Notes: generated from the sequence alone by a model not told the origin. Shown: positions 1-11,884, counted from the stretch's first letter. The stretch: DNA of 64,000 nt from Rattus norvegicus (GCF_036323735.1 NC_086032.1:51949335-52013334); one strand, 5' to 3'. A program made the numbers and translations.

Positions 1-150
1 AAATAGGAAAGAAATAGATCCTCTCATCAGAGGACCTCAGTGAGGATTTTGATTCAATCACTTGAGAAAGGGGAGGAATAATGGGATGAGAGACTGTCTG
101 AGGGTAGACCTGGAGAAGGATAATTACTGATTACTGGAAGGTAAAAAAGT
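1..150 (+). mobile_element. L1 3' UTR tail, old Lx-like
   Basis: The stretch runs through a purine-rich segment (ggggaggaataatgggatga) into wording typical of old murine L1 3' ends (gacctggagaaggataat). It is cut by the left window edge, so only the last part of the 3' UTR is visible, followed by a short (TA)n tail. Non-coding. The subfamily is not resolved. Confidence 0.6.
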
Positions 151-167
151 TATATATATATATATAT
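150..167. repeat. short (TA)n microsatellite
   Basis: Nine TA units directly follow the L1 tail and probably grew from its A-rich end. Confidence 0.8.
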
Positions 168-177
168 TCACATACAT

Positions 178-495
178 ATGCAGGAGACAACTCAGAGCTC
201 ACTGGGAATAAATCACCATTCAAACAGTACACATGGAGGTACCAATGGATCCAGCTGCATATGTGAACATGAGGATGGCCATCAATGGAAGGAGAGCCCC
301 TTGGTCCTGAAAAGACTCAATGCCCCAATGTAGGGGAATGCAATAGCAGTGAGGTGAGAATGGGTGGGTGGGGCACTACATAGAAACAAGGGAAGGAGGG
401 ATGGAATATGGCGTTTGCAAAGAGAAAACCTGAAAAGTGATAACATTTAAAATGTAAATAAAGTATCCAATAAAAATAAAAAATAAATAAAAGTT
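178..495 (+). mobile_element. L1 3' end, 5'-truncated
   Basis: Recognised from the conserved rodent L1 3' UTR order: the 'acacatggaggtacc' and 'gaacatgaggatggcc' blocks, then 'ggcccttggtcctg'-like wording, then the G-rich 'gaatgggtgggtgggg', ending in 'aatgtaaataaagtatccaataaaa' type A-rich sequence. About 320 bp, non-coding, 5'-truncated as most L1 copies are. Confidence 0.8.
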
Positions 496-499
496 TCAG

Positions 500-742
500 C
501 ATATCTGGCTTTATGTGTAGGTCCTTGATTCACTTTCTTTTCCATCTAATGTCTTTTGTAGTCCTGAATTTGTGGAAAGATATTGTGTAAATTTTTTTCA
601 TAGAATATCTTGAGTTTTCCATCTATGCTTAATGAGAGTTTTGCTGAATATAGTAGTCTTGACTGACATTTTGTTCTGTTAAAGTCTGTGTGGCATTTGC
701 TAAAGATCTACTGACTTCTAGAGTCTCTGTTAAGAAGTCAAG
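500..742 (-). mobile_element. antisense L1 ORF1 3'-part fragment
   Basis: On the minus strand this matches the C-terminal ORF1 region seen elsewhere in the window (compare 25085-25270): shared blocks include 'gtggaaagatattgtgtaaat' and the 'tagagtctctgttaagaagtc' end. It lies directly against a sense L1 ORF2 segment at 743. It may be the inverted 5' part of that element, but the two pieces are separated by most of ORF2 in L1 coordinates, so an independent fragment is equally possible. Confidence 0.6.
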
Positions 743-1797
743 TATATAGAGGGCTAATATTCAAAATTTACAAAGAACTCAAAAAGTTAGACTCCAGAGA
801 GTCTAAAATGTTAAAAATGGGGTAGAGAGCTAAACAAAGAATTATCAGCTGAGGAATATCGAATGGCTGAGAAGTACCTAAAGAAATGTTCAATATCCTT
901 AGTCACCAGGGAAATGCAAATCAAACAACCCTGAGATTCCACCTCATCCCAGTCAAAATGGCTAAGATAAAAACTCAAGGGACAACAGATGCTGGCAAGG
1001 ATGTAGAGAAAGAGGAACACTCCTCCATTGTTGGTGGGATCACAAACTGGTACAACCACTCTGGAAATCAGTCTGGAGATTCCACAGAAAATTGGACATT
1101 GCACTATTTGAGGACCCAGCTATACCTCTCCTGGGCATATACCCAAAAGATGCTCCAACATACAACAAAGACACATGCTCCACTATGTGCATAGCAGCCT
1201 TATAACAGTCAAAAGAACCCAGATGCCTTCCACAGAGGAAAGGATTAAAAAATGTGGTACATCTACACAATGGAGTACTACTCAGCTATAAAAACAATGA
1301 CTTAATGATATTCATAGGCAAATGAAATGAACTAGAAAATACCATTCTGAGTGAGTTAACTCAAGCACAGAAAAACACACTTGGTATGCACTCACTGATA
1401 AGTGGATATTAAACACAAAGCTTGAATTACCCAAGATACAATCCACAGACCATATGATGCTCAAGAAGAAGGATGCTTCATTCCTTCTTAAAAGGGGGAA
1501 CAAAAATACTCATAGGATAGGATATGGAGGCAAAATTTGGTGCAGAGACTGAAGGAATGGCCATTCAGAGCCTGCCCCACGTGAAGTCCACATATGTGGT
1601 ATCAATAGGAGAAGAAGCCCTTGATTCTGTGAAGACTTTTTGCCCCCAGTTTAGGGGAATGCCAAGGCAGGGAGGTGAGATTGGGTGGGTGGGAGAGGGA
1701 GCATCTTCACAGAAGCAGGGAAAGGGGGAATAGAATAGGTGAAAAGGGGACAACATTTGAAATGTAAATACATAAATACCCAATAAAAAATGTAACA
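743..1797 (+). mobile_element. L1 ORF2 C-terminus plus 3' UTR
   Basis: Sense-strand L1 beginning late in ORF2 (block 'caaagaactcaaaaagttag') and running through the cysteine-rich C-terminal region ('gatgctggcaaggatgtaga'), the ORF2 end ('tggagtactactcagctata') and the 3' UTR to 'aatacccaataaaaaatg'. Reading frames are broken; the longest piece is about 100 codons at 886-1194. It is a dead 5'-truncated copy of about 1.05 kb. Confidence 0.85.
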
Positions 1798-2794
1798 ATG
1801 TGACTCAAATAGGTCACATTAGAACAGAATCCTGTCTTAATCTAGGTTTAAATTTACACTGTGCCATATTGTATCTTCTTTGGAATTTGTTTGCTACTTT
1901 ATAATGAAAACAAAAATGCCTTCATGCTTATTGAAATGCTACAAAGTAAAAACAAATAATATTTTTAGTGAGAATTCTTAATTATTTTACTAAAATACAA
2001 TAGATGAGATCCTGACACATGGTAATATAAATTTGATACCAAATATATACTTGGACATTATATGTATAATCTTATACACAAGAGTACTTTTATATGTGAA
2101 ACAAAAACTGCCATAGAAAGTTCCTCCTAAATTATAATAAAAGTTCTCAGAACATATTTCAGAGATACAAAGAAATGATTAATGGAATTGCCACTGACCT
2201 TTTAATTATAAAATGGAATACTTGTTGCCCTAGAGTAAACCTGACACCCTATTCGCTATATGAGGCTTGACTTCCTGTTATAATTACGTTAAGATTACAT
2301 TAACATTTCAGGTTAGCCAGGTGATTGCTTTATACCTGTGAACAAACCTGAAATACATGTAAAGTACTGATACAATTACAAGAAAATGTGCACTCTTTCT
2401 AAAATACTTTTCATTGAGCACCTCAGAGGCAAAGAGACAGTCACTTGGAAAGAAGTATCCAAACATGTGCATTGCCATAAGAAGAGAGACTTTCTAAGTG
2501 CTAATTTCTGACACATAATTAGCAGCCATCCTGTTTACCCAGTATGAGTCCAACCCAAGAAAGTTTGAAACTCTTTAACTCAAGATCAAGATCAAGATTA
2601 AATAGCAGATCAATGCTTTGAAGAAATATTACAGGGAAAAATGAAAGGAAAAAAATGTAGACCAGAAAAGTGTAATGTTAATGAGATTTTTAGGCAACTG
2701 TGAAGAAGAAAGAAACGGGCAATTATGGAGCTCCAATTATTTAATATGAAATTGGGGGAAAATGCTATTCTATCTCATTCAGTTCTTACAATAA
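1798..2794. other. AT-rich intergenic DNA, no feature seen
   Basis: About 1 kb without long frames on either strand and without a repeat family I recognise. It could be ancient, unrecognisable transposon DNA. Confidence 0.5.
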
Positions 2795-2917
2795 AAGTAG
2801 AAAGATAGGGGTTGGGATTTTAGCTCAGTATTAGAGCGCCTGCCTAGGAAGCGCAAGACCCTGGTTCGGTCCCCAGCTCCGAAAAAAAGAACCAAAAAAA
2901 AAAAAGTAGAAAGATAG
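2795..2917. repeat. target-site duplication around ID element
   Basis: The 14-base direct repeat aagtagaaagatag is exact at 2795-2808 and 2904-2917 and defines the insertion ends of the ID element. Confidence 0.9.
2809..2903 (+). mobile_element. ID SINE (BC1/tRNA-Ala derived)
   Basis: The body starts 'gggttgggattttagctcag' and carries a box A-like element (tagctcagtattagagc) and a box B-like element (ggttcggtcccc), then an A-rich tail interrupted by 'gaacc'. These are the internal RNA polymerase III promoter parts of rat ID elements. It is flanked by a 14 bp direct repeat (aagtagaaagatag) at 2795-2808 and 2904-2917, the mark of L1-machinery insertion. Near full length. Confidence 0.95.
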
Positions 2918-3192
2918 CAGAGGAGTATTTTAATACCTTCTACTTAAATCTCATTATTACATTCACAAGTTTTCTAATTAATTGTGTTGTTTAAGATGAA
3001 GAAGTTTAAATCATCTATATGATAAACAAATTCAGACTAATAGCTCACACAAAGTTATCTTTCTTAGACATTCAGTAAGGATTTCCAGTTTGTCAAGTGT
3101 ACGTCTTCAAACCTTCTTTAATAGTATGCATGTGTCTTGTTTATAGACAGCAGTACATGCACATCAGTTCTACAAAGACTTCTTTAGTTTGT

Positions 3193-3285
3193 GTTTCTCT
3201 TTCTCTCTCTCTGTTTCTCTGTCTCTGTCTTTGTCTCTGTCTCTCTCTGTCTGTCTCTCTGTCTCTGTCTCTCTCTGTCTCTGTC

Positions 3286-3350
<65 letters not shown>
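3193..3350. repeat. compound (TC)n/(TCTG)n/(TG)n microsatellite
   Basis: An interrupted TC/TCTG/TCTC tract (3193-3321) passes into about 14 TG units (3322-3350). Open frames of 60-100 codons on both strands here (for example 3097-3405 plus, 3170-3421 minus) are poly-Ser/Leu, Val/Cys or Arg/Glu products of the repeat and are not genes. Confidence 0.95.
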
Positions 3351-3352
<2 letters not shown>

Positions 3353-3369
3353 CTGTGTTTCTCTGTGTT

Positions 3370-4575
3370 GTGAACAGAGGGACTGTACTTTACTCCTTGA
3401 GATAATTTCAGTATTTTTCATTATAATATATCAACATAGGAAACTTTTCATCACAGGCCAAATGAGAAAAGGGTTCACAGCTGCTGTTCTTAATTGATGG
3501 TATATAATCTGTTAAGATCAAATACTAACTGTTAATCAGTAATGATGTACTTAATAACTTACAAACATATACATGATTAATATTGAGGTTTTCTTTTTTA
3601 ATTGATTTGAGTTTGACAAGTAAATTCAAAACCAATGTCTAAACACATTTGTGGACTTGTTTAAGAATACGAAGCCATCTAAAGTCCATCCATAAGAGGT
3701 CCATCTTGCATGAGACAGAAACTTGTTACATTCCAGAATGGCAATCATTGCCTCCAAGGCCTCAGTGATTATGCTCAGTTTATTCGTGAGATATGCAAAA
3801 GTAGTGTCTGATGAAGTTAAAATGTGGAAGTACAACTCTTATTAATCCATCATTGTATATACTATTAATGATTCAAAAAGATAAAGAATTTGGGATTATT
3901 TGAAATATACCACATAGCATACAAAAATAAAAATCGCTTTTATGCTTTGTGGGCCTAATAGGAAATAATTTACAAAAACTTTATGTTCATAACTGTTTTC
4001 AGCTTTTTAGTTAGGAAACCTAGAAAGTTGAGAAAAAAATATCTAGCACAATGTTTCTTAAGTTGTGGTATGTGTTCTAGAAAAAGAAACAAAAGAAAAC
4101 AGAAAGACAAAATTATTCACTTTGACCTAAATCTACATTTTGCCTTGTGTGAGGTATAGTGTTCTATCTAGCTAGATGCTGCCATGCATTCCCACAATAG
4201 TGACCTTTCTTCCCATAGCTTCTACATGAACAAAGCAAAAATCGTGTCATTCATATAATATGTTCATTTTGGACAGCAAAACAAGACAGTTAATATATTT
4301 ATAGAGATTTCATTACAGAGGAAAACAACTTTCTTTTCTTAATCTGCCATATGATGTTTGACCAATTTTATTTCTAATGACAGCTGAGATTGCAAATTGC
4401 CTTCTTTTTAAAGAATGAAGGAAGAACCCAAATGAACTGAAACTTTCAGTAGATATCATATGAGATGACCCTGATATAAATTTCAAGTCAAAATCCCTCA
4501 ACTTCATCATTCTTAGCATTTCTTACATTTACCTGGAACCAAGAAACAGCTACAGACATGTTCAGGCATCTACAA
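3370..4575. other. AT-rich intergenic DNA, no feature seen
   Basis: No family-recognisable repeat and no coding signature. Short frames at 3626-3835 and 4313-4519 (minus) show no motif and look fortuitous. Confidence 0.45.
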
Positions 4576-4599
4576 CTATAGGATATATAATTAATTAAT

Positions 4600-5272
4600 A
4601 TATATTAATTTTTTGCAGTCCAGACATTGTTCCCTTCCTGGTCCACCCTCTTTATTGTTCCACATCCCATACCTACTCCCCTCTTTCCAATGAGGATGTG
4701 CACACCCACACCCACCTCACCACACCTCCCCACCCCCTGGGACCTCCAGTCTCTTGAGAGTTAGGTACATCCTTCTCTGACTGAGTTCAGACCAGGCAGT
4801 CCTCTGCTGTATATGTGTTCGGGTACTCATATTAGCTTGTGTATGCTGCCGGTTAGTGGCTCAGTGTCTGAGTTCTCGGGATTTACTTGAGACCGTTGAT
4901 CTTCTTATATGGTCACCCTCCTCCTCAGCTTCTTCCATCTTTTCCCTAATTAAAGGACAGAGGTTCCTTCTGCACATTGTAGGGAATTTAATTTAAGGTC
5001 TCTTCGTTTAAGTCCTGAGAATCTCTTACCTCCTTGGTCTCTGGAAGACCACCCACCCCTACATTCTACACCCCCACCTCCTACTTTCCCAGGTTGCCTG
5101 TTTCCATTCTTTCTACTGGCCCACAGTGCTTAAGTTCTGTTCTCCCAGCCAATACCAGGTCATGTTCCCTTCTTCCCACTCTGTCCCCTTTCCCACTCAC
5201 TTCCCTCCCTCTCCACTCCTGTGATTGTTCTCTTCTTTCTCCCAAGTGGGATTGAGATGTCCTCACTTGGGA
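4600..5272 (-). mobile_element. Lx-type L1 3' UTR (3' segment of twin-primed copy)
   Basis: Antisense Lx-type 3' UTR: 'tccagacattgttccc' near the tail, then 'ctgctgtatatgtgt', 'gtgtatgctgcc' and the 'gggattgagatgtcctcac' block that lies just downstream of ORF2. The same block order recurs at 59215-60413. The upstream end at about 5272 joins an inverted ORF2 segment; see the next entry. Confidence 0.8.
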
Positions 5273-5632
5273 CTAGAAGACCCAGCTATACTACTCTTGG
5301 ACATATACCCAAAAGATGCCCACAATGACTCACAGACATGTATTCTACTATGTTCATAGCAGCCTCATTGGTGAAAGCCAGAAGCTGGAAACAACCCAGA
5401 TTTCCCACAACAGAAGAATGGATACAAAAAATTTGGTTCATTGACACAATGAAACACTACTTGGCTATTAAGTATGAGGACATCATGAGTTTTGCAGGCA
5501 AATGGATGGAACTAGAAAGTATCATCCTGTGTTAGGTATCTCAGACCGGAAAAGGAATGGGTCACTAAGATATTAATGAAAAAAGTAGAGAATACCCAGG
5601 ATACAAACCACAGATTCAAAAAGGTTTCAAGC
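5273..5632 (+). mobile_element. inverted 5' segment of the same Lx L1 (ORF2 C-terminus)
   Basis: Plus-strand L1 sequence encoding the last part of ORF2; a 65-codon frame at 5338-5535 reads through the conserved ORF2 C-terminal region. It ends at 'ccacagattcaaaaaggtt', which in an uninterrupted Lx copy (60200-60270, minus) lies only about 15 bases upstream of the point where the antisense segment at 4600-5272 begins. That near-seamless head-to-head join is the signature of twin priming (L1 5' inversion). Confidence 0.75.
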
Positions 5633-5644
5633 TGTAAGATATTT

Positions 5645-7190
5645 TTAACTGTAATACTTACCTTAGGATGCCTGACATCACAAATGGCAAGGACAAAGAT
5701 AAATCTTTATGCAGAAGTTTGACAATTTAAACAGCAATATATTAACATCTTTAAAAATTGCCTTAGATGCCTCCTGAAGACAATGTAGGTAGTAGAAGAA
5801 AATCCTGATGTTCATTTCAGAATTCAATATGGCTTCTCTGATTAGTCAGATGTGTTTCTTGTATTTGTGATGTCATATCCTTTCTCACATTTATACTTAG
5901 CATTATTACCTCATTCTCTTGTTGTCTGAGATCAGATTCTTTGGACAGTGCATATAGTTAATGTTTACTGGTATAAACTTTAGACTATCCAGGTTCACAT
6001 AGTCTGAAGAATTAATACAGCTCAAGCAGTGTAACTACTATGTGTGGATGCTAAGTGGTGTACATGCACGCAGTAACATGAAATGTAAATGCTGATCAAT
6101 CTGGGGTATAAAATTTTTTCTAGAACGTGAAACATAAAAATGTTCCATAGATACATTGACCCCCTCCAATCCTCTGTTATAATTCTCTATTCTTTAGGTA
6201 GCTGACCTTGCTTTTGATCTTCATGGGTTCCTCTTAATCTTATCTAATCTAAATAATTAAGTACTGATATGAGCTTAATGATAGTGAGACTCTCATATTT
6301 CACTGAAATTATGAAGATGAATATGGTTTACTAAACTCTCCTCAAAACTTGGATAGGATCCAAATTCCAAGAGTTATGATATTCTTTAAGATTTTATTGT
6401 AAGGAATGCTAATGGGATAGCTTTTAATCTTGTCAATGCAAAACTCACACTTGACAAAGACAAACAGGTAAAGACAAGTATCCAAATCTGCTACATCAAT
6501 ATAGAAAAGTAAGAACAAAATGGGAACTCAATTCTGCTGAGTACCAGTAAGAGAGGCCTTATAACGTTGTAGATATTGTGTAAGGGAAAGGCAACATCCT
6601 AGCCTTCTGTGGTTGTTAACTGATCTGGGCAGAGGAAATAAAAACTCCTCATCCCTGTATGATATGGAATATTAGTTCCCAAAATTGAAACTTGATTCTC
6701 ATCCAAGGGGAGACTGTGAAGGATTTCTTATTATATTTTAAAGATATGGATTCTAGGTTCCTGGGAAGGAAAGAATTGGATGGCAAAATTAGCAAGACAA
6801 ATTTTAAAATATTGGCAAGTACATCTCAAAGAGATACAGACAGAATTTATTATTCTGTTATAATTTTATATAATACTTGGTTCATGGAAAGTAAATTCTA
6901 AGCAAGAAAATGATAATAACCTAAAAATCAGGAAGAAGCCTATTAAAATTTATTCAAGCAGAGAAAATAGGTAAAGCCATTTTGTTCAATGTATGTGATT
7001 GTTTAGAATATGTCATGATTAAAGTATGTTTTACCTTTATTTCTATGAAAAAAGAAGGCCCATTTGTATTGTTGTATTAACTGTCAATTTCTTCTTTGCA
7101 ACTAATTCCATGGCTTATCAACAGGAATGTCCCTTTGTGCAGAATCAGGTTGTCAGTGGAGGCAGTTCTCTAAGCAAACACTATGGAGAA
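5645..7190. other. AT-rich intergenic DNA, no feature seen
   Basis: About 1.5 kb with only short frames (6692-6901, 7026-7217) that lack motifs. Nothing recognisable on either strand. Confidence 0.45.
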
Positions 7191-7195
7191 TTTTT

Positions 7196-8306
7196 TTCTT
7201 TTTTCTTATTAAATTAATTAATTTATTCAGTTTACTTCCTTATATTTCCTACCATTCCTTGCTTCATGGAGTTGCTCATCCATTCTGTCTTTCCATTCTC
7301 CTCTACGAATGAGAGTCACCACCACCCCTGGTACACTACTGCCAAACCCCATTTCCAATGCAGGAGGAGGCACATCCTTTTACTGAGGCCAGACAAGGCA
7401 GTTATGGGAACAGATTCCACAGTCTGATAACATTCAGAGAAAGGCCTTACTTCAGTTGTTGGGACATCCACATAAAGACAAAGCTGCATGTCTGCAATGT
7501 GCAAGGGATCTAGATCCAGCTCATGCTTGCTCTTGGGTTTGTGGTTCAGTCTTTGGGAACCCCCAAGGATCCAGGTTAGTAGACCCTGTTGGTCTTCCTG
7601 TGAAATCTCTATTCTCTTCAGGTTCTTCAACTCTTTCCCCAATTCTACTGTAAAAGCACATGGCCTATGTTCAATGTTTGGCTGTGGGTATCTATATCTG
7701 TTTTGGTCAGCAGCTGATTGGAGTCTCTCAGAGGACAGTTATGCTAGGCCTCTGTCTGCAAGAATAACAGTGCATCACTAATAATAGCATCAGGGATTGG
7801 TTCTTGTCCAGGAGATGAGTCTAAATTTGGGCACGTCATTGATTAGAAATTTCCTCAATCTCTGTTCATCTCTGTCCCTTCAGTACTTATAGGCAGTAAT
7901 AGGCAGGAATTATTTTAGGTCTAAGGTTTGGTGGATAGGTTGCTGTTTTATTCCTCCAATTGGAGTCCTGCAGAAAAGTGGCCACTTCAGCATTCATATC
8001 TCCCACTGCTAGAAGTTTAAGCTAGGGTCACTGGATAGCAACCCTGGAGCCTCCTTCTATTTCAGGTCTCTGACGCATCATAGAGAGGCCACCACTATAT
8101 TATTTTTCTATGCCCTGCTCACCCTATATCTTATCCCCTCTGCCCAGCTCCCCTCACAATCCCTCTCCTTCACCCCTAACCCACAGGGGCTACATATTTC
8201 CATTCATTCTCCTGGCCTTCTGGGCCTCTCTTACCTGATTCTCTTCCCCTAATCTCTTCCCATATCTCTCTCACCCAGATTCCTCCATCCCTGAACCTTC
8301 CACACG
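7196..8306 (-). mobile_element. L1 3' UTR, old Lx-like
   Basis: Antisense 3' UTR starting at a T-rich end (aaattaattaatttattc) and carrying the 'tactgaggccagacaaggca', 'agctgattggagtctctcag' and pyrimidine-rich 'cccagctcccctcacaatcc' blocks of Lx elements. Frames at 7316-7781 on both strands are incidental to this non-coding region. Confidence 0.75.
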
Positions 8307-9078
8307 GTGGTCTTGGGGTAAAGGAGGTGTCCAAGAGTCAATGGGAGTGACCTTAGATTGTGACTCACAGCATTGGGGAATATGACTATTATAGGCCACT
8401 TCCGGTACCCAGGGAGGAACCAACACAATCAAAAACTTTCAACCCCAAATATATCCCATGTATGAAACATTCAGGGACAGAGGATGGAGCAGAAACCAAG
8501 GGAATGGCTAACTAATAATCAGTCTAATACAAGACCCATCCCATGGGCAAGCACTAGTCCCTGACACTCTTAATGATGCTCTGTCAAGCTAGCAGACAGT
8601 AGTCTAACATGGCTGTCCTCTGAGAGAACCCATTCAACAGCTGATTCAGACATCCACAGCAAATGAAGCTTGTGGACTCTTAGGGAAGAATGGGGATAGG
8701 AAATCCATAACTTGGACCCTTGGACCCTCAGAGATTGAAACAGCAACCAAAGAGAATATATCAGCTGGATATAGGCCTCCCTGGACATCTGTAGCAGATG
8801 TACTTGGTCTTCATGTTGGTCCCACACAACTGGAGCTGGAGCAACCTCAAAAGCTGTTGCCTATCCCTTTGATATATTCTTCTAGCTGGACAAGAAGAGA
8901 ATGGGAGAGATGTGCCTAGACTCACAGATTCTTGACAGGGTAGTGTATACCCAGGGTGTCCCCACCTGCACAGAGGAGAAAGGAAGGGAGGATGGGGTTA
9001 ATGATTGTGGGAGCAGGTGACTGCAAGGGGGGCATTAAGCAGGATGAAAAGTGAATAAGTGAAGAAATTAAATTAAAT
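8307..9078 (+). mobile_element. L1 3' UTR, old type, opposite orientation
   Basis: Sense-strand 3' UTR with the reverse wording of its neighbour ('ggctgtcctctgagagaacc', 'acagctgattcagacatcc', then 'gacagggtagtgtataccca') and an A/T-rich 3' end (gaaattaaattaaattt). It lies between an antisense 3' UTR (7196-8306) and an antisense ORF2 part (9080-10452). The likeliest reading is a separate L1 tail inserted, with local loss, into an older minus-strand L1. Confidence 0.65.
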
Positions 9079-9079
9079 T

Positions 9080-10446
9080 TTTAATGATGCCTTTGTTTTT
9101 GGTAGCTAAGTAGTATTCCAATATGTAAATAAATCACATTTATTTTTCTCCATAATTCAGTTGAGAAACATTGTTTCAAGATTTTGGCTATTACTAGTAA
9201 TACTTCTATGAACATAGTTGAGCAAGTTTCCTTGTGGGATGGTGCAGAATCTTTTGGGCCTATGCCCAGGAGCAATATAGCTGGGTCTCTATGTAGAATT
9301 ATTCTCAATTTTCTAAGAAACTGTCAACTTCACTTCCAGAGTGGTTGTAAAAGCTATCACTTCCTCCAGCAATGGAGAAATGTTACCATTGCTCAGCATC
9401 TTCATCAGCATGTGCTGTAACTTGAGTTTTTATCTTAGCCATTCTGATATGTGTGAGGTCGAATCTCAGAGTTCTTTTGATTCACATTTCCCTTATAAAC
9501 ATTTCTTTAAATACTTCTCTTCTATTAGATATTCTTTTGATGAGAAGTCTCTGTTTTGCTCTGTACCCCCTTTAAATGGGGTTATTTGGGATTTTGCGGC
9601 CTAACTTCTTGAGTTCTTTATATATTTCGAATATTATCCATCTGCCAGATGTAAAGTTGGTGAAGATCTTTTCACATTCTGTAGGCTGCTGTTTTGTCCT
9701 ATTCATGGTATCCTTTAACTTACAAACATTTCTTGTTTATGACTTGTTGATCTTAGTGCCTGTCTTTCAGTGTTCTGTTCAGAAAGTGTCCCTTAAATCA
9801 ATGAGTTCAAAGATACTCCTATTTTCTGTTTTATTAGATTTAGTGTATCTTGTCTTAATATTGAGATATTTGATCGACTTGGATTTGAGTTTTGTGAAGA
9901 GGGTGAAAATGGATCCATCTGCATTCTTCTATTTAAGATCATGCAGTTAGACCAGGAACATAGGTTGAAGATACTCTCCTTTGTCTATTGAATGGTTTTG
10001 CCTTTTTATTTATTTATTTGTCAAAAATCAAGTGTCTAGAGGTATGTGCGTTTATTGCTGGGTCTTGGATTTAATTCTATTGATCAACCCATCAGTTCTT
10101 GTAACAATCCTATGAAGTTTTTATTTCTACTTCTCTACAGTACAGCTTGATATCAGAAATGGTGATATGATCAGAATTTCTATTTTTCCCCCCACAGGAT
10201 TGTTTTAACTATACTGAGTTTTGTTTGTTTGTCTTTCCACATGAATTTGAGAAATGTTCTTTCAAGGTCTAAGGAATTATGTTGGAATTTTAAAGGAAAA
10301 TACATTGAATCTAAAAGTTGCTTCTGGGAAGATAGATATTTTCACTGTGTTAATTTTGCAGATTCATGAGCATGGGAGATTATTATTCTGATACTTCCAA
10401 TTTTGTTTTCAGAGATTTGAAGTCTCAAGGATTTTCAGGTTACACA

Positions 10447-10452
<6 letters not shown>
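9080..10452 (-). pseudogene. antisense L1 ORF2 C-terminal half (old, decayed)
   Basis: The minus strand carries the ORF2 C-terminal third: the 'gctaagtagtattccaat' end of ORF2, 'gggcctatgcccaggagcaa', the cysteine-rich region around 9400 and the post-RT region up to 'gattcatgagcatgggaga' near 10360. Divergence is high, and the longest frames are about 75 codons on the coding strand. Frames of 78-124 codons on the plus strand (9184-9420, 9341-9604, 9576-9950) are antisense shadows. Confidence 0.8.

Positions 10453-10494
<42 letters not shown>
10453..10494. repeat. (TC)n microsatellite
   Basis: About 21 uninterrupted TC units at the upstream edge of the antisense ORF2 fragment. Confidence 0.95.
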
Positions 10495-10501
<7 letters not shown>

Positions 10502-10509
10502 GTCTCCTC

Positions 10510-11205
10510 CCCTTTTCCCTTTCCTCCTTCCCATATCAATTGTCTTCTATGCCTTCCTTTCATGGAATGCCTATTTCTTTTGGACTAGAGTTCATTTGGT
10601 AAGCCTAACATGATCTAATGTCAAATGCCTTAACTATATTTGCAAAGATCATTTCTCCACATGAAGCCACATCCATATATCCCATTTGTTAGGTCATCTG
10701 TCTCAGAAAACTAGAATATAAATTAAAACATACAATTTTAAAATGTTCCTGTTAACAGTCAATTTTTCTTAAATACTCAATACCTAGACAGAATGTTATC
10801 TAACTTCAAAGCCTAGTCTGTACCACCTAAAGAAGAATCCTGAAGTTATTATTTGCCTTGAATCAGAAGATTTCATGCATGCTAGTAAATAATATATAGC
10901 AGATAGAAAATTATAGAGCTAATCAATAGACGGTTTAAAATTATTATAATTTGATATTTAATGTGCTCATTAGCATTTATTCAAATGAAAATGTATGACT
11001 TTTTCTAATACAATTTTAGTAATATAGTATAATTTCCTTATTGTGATTAATAAGGAATATATTGTAAAATCATGGCAACTCAGTGTTTATCTAATTCATG
11101 TGTAGAAAACAAACAATTTGTATGTTGCAGTCCTAATCAATGATAGCAACTAATAGATGAATTGAAGCTAAAGGAAAAAAAAGTATGGTAAGGAATCTCC
11201 TTTAA
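10510..11205. other. AT-rich intergenic DNA, no feature seen
   Basis: No coding or repeat signature recognised. Confidence 0.45.
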
Positions 11206-11210
11206 AATTA

Positions 11211-11835
11211 TTTAAATATTTTTTATATTTATTTTATTTTTGCTCTTATTTAAAATATATTTTAATACAAATATTCTGGTTATGGTCTTTTTCTTTCTCA
11301 ACTTCTCCCCTCCCGTATTTATCCCCACCTTAAAAATTTCTTTCACTATAAAACAAAATGGTATCTAAATAATAATAATATTATTAATAAAAATAATAGC
11401 AACAATAATAATGTAAAAACAGGCAAGGAGAGGATAAACAATCAATGATAAAAAAGAAGAAAAAGCAAAAGGATAAGAAACAGATAAAGATGTAGACACA
11501 TATTTGTTCACATAGAGATCCCATAAAATCTCAAAGTTCAAAACTATAGCATATAAGAAAAGGATATGTAAACTTAAAAAATAAGCTTCATATTAAAAAA
11601 AGAAAGTTCCAAAAATGTAAATGAGTTTGTTTTGTGTTGGCTTTCTATTACTGAGCATGGGGTCTGATTTTAAGTATGGTTTGTATATGCCAAAAAATCT
11701 GCTAGAGAAAATTAGTTTTTATTTATGGGCAGATATTAATTGGAAATACCCTAATTATGGATAGGGATTACTATCTACTTCCCCTCTTATCACTGTGACC
11801 TCATATGTACATGGCCTGTTCACAGCCATCTAGGC
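11211..11835 (-). mobile_element. old L1 3' UTR relic with A-rich interior
   Basis: Antisense old-L1 3' UTR pattern: T-rich end, 'ctcaacttctcccctcccg', an A-rich interior with (AAT)n at about 11368-11412, then 'gagtttgttttgtgttggct' followed by 'tactgagcatggggtctg', a block order common in old murine L1 tails. Strongly diverged; assignment is by wording only. Confidence 0.55.
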
Positions 11836-11884
11836 TGTTTCTTTTCTCCTTTAGATACAGAATTACTAGGCAAAATTGCTTTTC

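Noticed and set aside
2809..2903. tRNA gene (tRNA-Ala-like box A and box B)
   Set aside because: Sequence, A tail and target duplication identify an ID SINE; it does not close a tRNA cloverleaf. The same applies to 15750, 16410 and 18315.
3097..3497. Four overlapping 60-100 codon frames on both strands
   Set aside because: All are translations of the TC/TG microsatellite; low-complexity Ser/Leu/Val/Cys or Arg/Glu/Thr.
7456..7781. Overlapping 65- to 108-codon frames on both strands
   Set aside because: They lie in non-coding L1 3' UTR; no motif.
9341..9950. Possible novel plus-strand proteins of 87 and 124 codons
   Set aside because: The minus strand reads as L1 ORF2; the plus frames are shadows.
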